From NCBI GenBank assembly GCA_900617975.1, contig UZAE01013228.1, forward strand, positions 1-24,984: a stretch of 24,984 nt of DNA, written 5' to 3'. The stretch's first letter is position 1; every line of letters starts with the position of its first letter. The notes below the pieces were generated by a model, which worked only from the letters and a program-made list of their open reading frames with translations, ran no database searches and was not told where the DNA came from. Positions 19,766 through 24,984 of the stretch are shown here, in pieces. Made by a program: the position numbers and the translations under genes. This stretch comes from Rodentolepis nana. Taxonomy: Eukaryota; Platyhelminthes; Cestoda; Cyclophyllidea; Hymenolepididae.

Positions 19766-22700
19766 GTCTCCCCCGAATTAATACCTTCAGTAATATTTTA
19801 GTGTTATTGTTTATCGATGTTATAGATCTCTGCAATTTTTAATTTTGTCAATTAATTTCGCAGTTTAAAATGTTGATTCTTCCTCTTTTTATGGATGTAG
19901 AATTCGCCATAGTTGCAATTGATTGGAAAAGAGTATTTCTACCAGTTCTGAGGACACTTTTAATTTTATAAAATTGGTAAAACCCGTTCCCTTACTTAAG
20001 TTTCGTTCATTTTCATTAGGGAATAGCATTCGGACACTTGGAATAATAAACTTCCTATTAACAATTATGAATTACGTAATTTCAAAATGCAGATGAGAAT
20101 TTATGTAATTCGGATTTTCTTCCATCGTGCATGGCTCTGTATTCAGTCCAACTCATCCATCTTGATCCGAGAAAATTGTGTCTCCAGATTCTAAGGAAAG
20201 TTTCTCCATTTATTTCTGTCCAACATTTTCCTTCACGTGCAAATATAAATAGGTTGTTTTAAATAATACATGCAATGCCAAACGCACGATTAGGGCAGTG
20301 CGTTTTTTAACTGTCAATATTGCGAAATATTATGAGAAATACAATGGCAAAACTGACAGATGTCCATCTAAAAATGTGTAAGCCACAGTGCAACACAAAA
20401 CGTTACGTGAAAAGCATGTGGTATCAAATAATAGGAAGTCAAAAAGTGATGCAGAGAGAATTGAAAAGTATCAAAGAGTTATACCTTATTTTTTACTTTT
20501 GATCTCGATTTATACATTATTTTAATGAAAGGGCCATTCATTTTATAAAATTCAAAATTATTGATTCGTGCCCTGGGTGGGAGAAAATACTTGTAAACAG
20601 TGTTTTGTATATATTGGCTGATATCATTTTTTCCAAAAATTAGGGAAGACAAATAAATTCTTAAAATTTTCAAAATTTTCAAATTAAGTAATTTAGATGT
20701 TCATTTAAATTACACTAGCTCTTGCTGATTTACAAACTTCTCTCAGTGCAAAAATCCGAAAGATTCTATCTTCCACGTTGTGGAAAAGCCCTGAAGGTCG
20801 TATTCAGATAATTAGACAGGCACGAAGCCAAATACCCCTGCTTTCGTTGCATTATCAAAGCTACAAAGTTGTTTACTGTCGAGGGCTATCCTTTGTTATA
20901 GGAGTTGCATAATCAAACTTTTGCAAACGTATGAAAAGCCTTCCAATAAGCTACTGCCACTAACCCCGACTTACAGTTTTTAGTATAATTTCGAAGCCAC
21001 TATTTGTGCCCTTGAAAACGCACATTTAAGCACCGTATTTTGCAGTAACACAGACGTCAAAAGCTTTTAAATATAATCAGTTCTTTGTTACAACTCAAAC
21101 ACTTACCATTGCTTAATTTACTTTAGGATTGGTAGATGAATAATTGGCACCTAATATTGGTAAATTATAAAGCGTCTTGGTCCTTATTTTTCAAATCACT
21201 TAAAGTCGAAAGATGTGTGTTGCTGACAGAAAAGGCCTGCATCTTTGCCTCTCCTAACAAGAAATTGACTTTTTATTGCAACAATAAGAAATACTATTCG
21301 AAAACCCCCATTTTGATTTCATTTTCGATGGCCAACTAACCTAGGTATTCGTTCAAGCAATACAAAATCGCATTACCCTTCAGCTTGCTCAAATTCATCT
21401 TGCATATCAGCTGAAAATAATGATGCAAACCCAGAATTACTCTCGGCCCAATTTTCACTCATAGACTCCAACTCAACTGTTATATGACTAATTTCTAACG
21501 ATTCCTCGTAATTGACACATCCATTTACGTCACTTCACTTTCTCTCAGCCATTCCCCCACCCTCAACTCAATCTTTGCTATTTGTATTTAAGAAAAATGG
21601 TGTTTTCTGTATACCTACTTTGGCATGCATATTTTTTCAACAAGTTTATAAGCCCAAAATTCTCAATTAGATCAGTTATTAACTTAATTTAATTGATTTA
21701 CCAAATTCCACCTGTTATTTTTATATGCTACCTACTAATAGAATGAAAGCGTTTGTCCCAATATAGCAGAATATAACAATATGTTCCAAGTCAACGTCAA
21801 ATTCTGAAAAAGAAAGGATTGTAAAGCCTTACAGTTTTCTCACTTTTAAATATTATGATTTAAGAGTTATGTTTTCTTTTCCAATTAGCGTCTTTGCTAT
21901 GATATATGAGCTTATTATGGAAATGGGATATTGGAAAGAATTCGCTCTTGATTTAATTGAAAGTGTCTTTAAATTTAAGGCTTTAGGTCTTGTTAAATGA
22001 AAGACATATTGAACGTGTTCGACTTTAATTTGATTTGTCTTCTCAAAATTAATTGATTTATTTTGCTTGTCTCTTAAAAGTTCCACTTTATTCAAATCCC
22101 TTGGAAGATTCTGAGAAATTATTAATTAATGAGAATAATAAAATAGAATATATTGATCTCTAAAATAAACAAAAATTAATTTTCATTTCTTTTATAAAGA
22201 ATTTATTATGAACTATTCATGTCTTAAAGTACCAAGTGGACTTGATAAGCAACAAAATGTTCTTTTCAACTAAAAAAATAAGTTCAAATTTCTACTTAAT
22301 AATAAAAACTGAGTCGCACATTTTACAGCTAACACTGAGAGGTTGACATTTGCTTCTTCAGAAGAGAGATAAGTTTTTCCATCAGCTTAGAAGTTATTTT
22401 TATCCCTGAGACATCCGAGTTAAGTTGAAGTTGAGAGTGGAAGATAAAAGAGATAACATTTCAACACTTCGCATGGTCAGTGCCATTGCCGATACATTAT
22501 GGAGGGCACCAGGATTATGGTTTAATAAATTAGATCTTAGATGATTATTTTTAGGTTAAAAAGCGAAAAATATGCTTCGATTTAAACCAATGAAAATAAT
22601 AACAAGATGACCTATCGAATATTTTTTTTTGACGAAATAATATGTTGTTCAAAAAATGCATCTCCCTTATTTAAAATTATCAAATATTGAATTTTACTAG

Positions 22701-24635
22701 CATGATTGCAATTTTGGAAAACAAATCTGAAGTACCTGTCCGAATTTTCTCATTGGACCAATTCAGTTATTCTCTTCATATTTGCATCTACTTACCATAT
22801 CGCCTCCCTTATTACAAAGGCTTGCCAATGGACAACGAACGCGTAATCAGCTGACCTCTTTATCATGCTCCATTTCACAAATCGGATCTTCCTTGCTTAA
22901 TACTAATATCTTCTCTATCCTCTTGATTCACTCAAATAAGGCTTCTGTGCCATTTTGGCCTTGAGAAGTTAAGTGAGTTTATTAGAAAATATCAAGTCAA
23001 CTTTTTTATCTGTCTTCTTAAGTCTCTTTACTCGGGTTAGGGACAATTATAATTGTATTTACCTTCGTACATATGCAACCAGCTCCAATTCCTTAATTAG
23101 CACAAAAAATCACTCACTAAGTATTTCTCTTTATCCTTTGGGCCATGAAACAGCTTGAAAATAAAGGGATTAAATGAGATCAAATTAAATTAATTCCCAA
23201 TATTTTCACATATATTTGCAATAGAGCTGAAATAGTTATCCTTTGTTGACAAAACACATAAACATTTCAGAATGCTTGTCCACGATTTTTCAAGTTTTTT
23301 ACTGAAAGGTGCCAATTCATACAATGTCACTTTTCGTCAATATTAAATTGTAGAATTGATTTAGAGGCCACCTAATTTTCCCAAATTATCCATTTAGACC
23401 GGAAATTATGGCGTATATAGAGAGAGGGATATTTGACTGGATTCTAATTCAGGAAGGCGGTTGAGCGGAAAACTATTTAATCGTAACTGGTTTTATCACC
23501 TCTATATTTCCTGATTTGAATTCCTTTTAATAAGATAAATGGCTAGGTTAAAACATAGGTTAAAATTGAATTTAACCACTTGATAAAGTTGTGTTGTAGG
23601 CTACTAAAAATATGATTCGTTCATGAAAATTTGTATCTAAAGTGGAAAACTATAGTAAATATCCTTAAATGTAATAGGGTGTTTATTACATATGAAGAGT
23701 TAAAGTTGGGCAATATAAATTGGTGTTTATCTACAATATCTGCCAGTTTTTAGTGTTCTCAACTCTCAGTATACTTCAATTATGCAGACGTCATTAAAAT
23801 TAATGAAGGTAGTCACGATGACTAAATATAGACATAAGAACAAACACTCTCATTGACGTATAATTTCAATATCCACCTTCTGTTTATGCAGCCTATTTAA
23901 ACTAGTCTGGTTATTTAAACAATATAGCAATTATTGAAAATATCTGCGCCAGCTAATTAATTAATTATATGCAGTTGCCTTTTTAGAGTTAAATTTAATC
24001 TTCATTGAGACTAAGTGAAGACGAATAATAAACGCAAGTCTTCCCTGCTGAAACATGATTGCCTGGAATGATCCAATAACGTATGTTTGTGTTTTTCGAA
24101 GCTCTAGTTGTCTTTAATAAGTTTAATTATGCATAATCTTTACAATTAGATGATTTTACCTCCAGAATTGTCTATCTTCCAACGGGGAGGATTTAGAACC
24201 GCTTTACTTTGTTGAATCTGAGTTGCACAGCACTTTTTCATGAAGATGTTCCTATTCCAAACTTAAGTAGCAATAACTTTCTCATTGGTTCATTTTCCAA
24301 TCCTTATCCAGCGTACCCAGTCGCTTTGTTGCTATAGTAGACCCTGCCATTTTGGTTTACTTCTGATTCCTAATTTTGGAAACCATTATGGTTGCATGAT
24401 CATAAGTAGGGAGATATGATGCCTCCAAGATAAGAATGTTGAAACTTGTTATCAATAGCGAATCGCGTAATTACTATAATTCCCAAGTCAACGAATGAGT
24501 CTGAAATAAACAAATGTCCTTTTATTTATTTATTGATTGAATTAATTTGATAGGGGAATAATGGATTTTAGATTCTAGTAATTCATATTTGCTTCGGGTA
24601 TTTTTATGCTTTGTTTACTTCCCAGCCTTTAATTG
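19766..24635. other. Long AT-rich stretch, no supported gene
   Basis: Many short frames (60-80 codons) occur on both strands, but none has a recognisable family, signal peptide or splice-supported extension. No copies of the SINE, LINE, LTR or mariner are seen until 24636. It could hold introns or regulatory DNA of a gene outside the window, which cannot be tested here. Confidence 0.45.
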
Positions 24636-24984
24636 TTATCATTATTATATCAAATGGCAGGCTTTGTGATATTCATCATTAGCCCTTGAACTTTGACTCC
24701 AGCTTCCCCCAAGGGTGGGGGGGGGTACATTTATAGCAGTTAATTAATAGCAATTCATTAGCTGTCTTCTTGCTTCCCAGTATCTTTGGCTTTCCGTCCT
24801 TGTCTTTAGGGCTGGACACCGAATCAGGTGGGTCATCTCCATTTCCTCATGTAGGTTACATAGAGGGCATGTGGGTTGAGTGTATACTCCCAATAAGTGA
24901 AGATGTTTTTCCAAGCAATCGTGTACAGTACGTAGTCTAAACTTAGCAACGACTTCGATTCTTGGCCAGTCGGTTATATCGGAG
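24636..24984 (-). mobile_element. LINE 3' end with SINE-like tail, continues past the window
   Basis: On the minus strand this holds the end of a non-LTR retrotransposon. It has a coding part (24744-24983), a short 3' UTR with a poly-C run and CCCTTGGGGGAAGC, and a 3' end GCCTGCCATTTGATATAATAATG. The end block 24646-24687 matches the same block of the SINE at 9822-10260 at about 36 of 42 positions by hand alignment. TAA-type repeats at the very end fit the I-like or similar LINE clades, which is inference. The element is open at the window edge. Confidence 0.85.
24744..24983 (-). CDS. LINE ORF2 C-terminal fragment, open reading frame, partial
   Basis: Seventy-nine codons are open to a TAA stop at 24744-24746, and the frame continues beyond the window. 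It reads DITDWPRIEVVAKFRLRTVHD, then a C-x2-C-x9-H-x3-C knuckle (CPLC ... THLIRC), then RYWEARRQLMNCY. The first and last of these parts also occur, with substitutions, in the degenerate copy at 1-359. No stop or frameshift interrupts it here. The function follows from the family: the C-terminal domain of a reverse transcriptase polyprotein, possibly nucleic-acid binding. The reverse transcriptase and endonuclease domains would lie outside the window. Confidence 0.8.
   Translation of the reverse strand, partial: SDITDWPRIEVVAKFRLRTVHDCLEKHLHLLGVYTQPTCPLCNLHEEMEMTHLIRCPALKTRTESQRYWEARRQLMNCY

Overview
The window looks like AT-rich, gene-poor nuclear DNA of an arthropod, most likely an insect. 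The evidence is a mellifera-type mariner with TA target duplications, non-LTR retrotransposon ends of a kind common in arthropods, a eukaryotic 5S rRNA-derived sequence, and an actin-family gene in a repeat-rich background. The species cannot be named from this sequence. The only convincing intact protein gene is an intronless, divergent actin-like gene on the minus strand (5713-6837, 374 aa).

Almost everything else that can be identified is mobile DNA. One SINE family is present in eight copies: 1536-1933 (+), 2592-3035 (+), 7427-7456 with 8705-8976 (-, split), 9822-10260 (-), 14190-14310 (-, runs into an assembly gap), 15545-15871 (+), 16701-16910 (-) and 19457-19765 (-). The copy at 9822-10260 carries a complete 120-base 5S rRNA-derived head and is bracketed by perfect 14-base target-site duplications, so it is a genuine 5S-headed (SINE3-type) insertion. 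Four other copies begin at one shared point just 3' of where the 5S head would end, and three of these have their own target-site duplications. A headless form therefore seems to have been mobilised as well.

Both ends of the window hold the 3' end of a non-LTR retrotransposon (LINE) on the minus strand (1-359 and 24636-24984). Its last codons encode a C-x2-C-x9-H-x3-C motif. In the right-hand copy, where the 3' UTR is visible, its end matches the SINE 3' tail. This LINE family is thus the natural candidate for the machinery that moved the SINE.

A broken mellifera-type mariner (7457-8704) sits inside one SINE copy, which gives the order of the two insertions. A candidate solo Gypsy-type LTR (4519-4843) is flanked by a 4-base duplication. 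The 3' part of that LTR reappears as a small tandem array at 17881-18207.

The long stretches between these elements (notably 10275-14189 and 19766-24635) are AT-rich and show no supported gene. A 622-base run of N (14311-14932) begins directly at a G-run inside a SINE copy.
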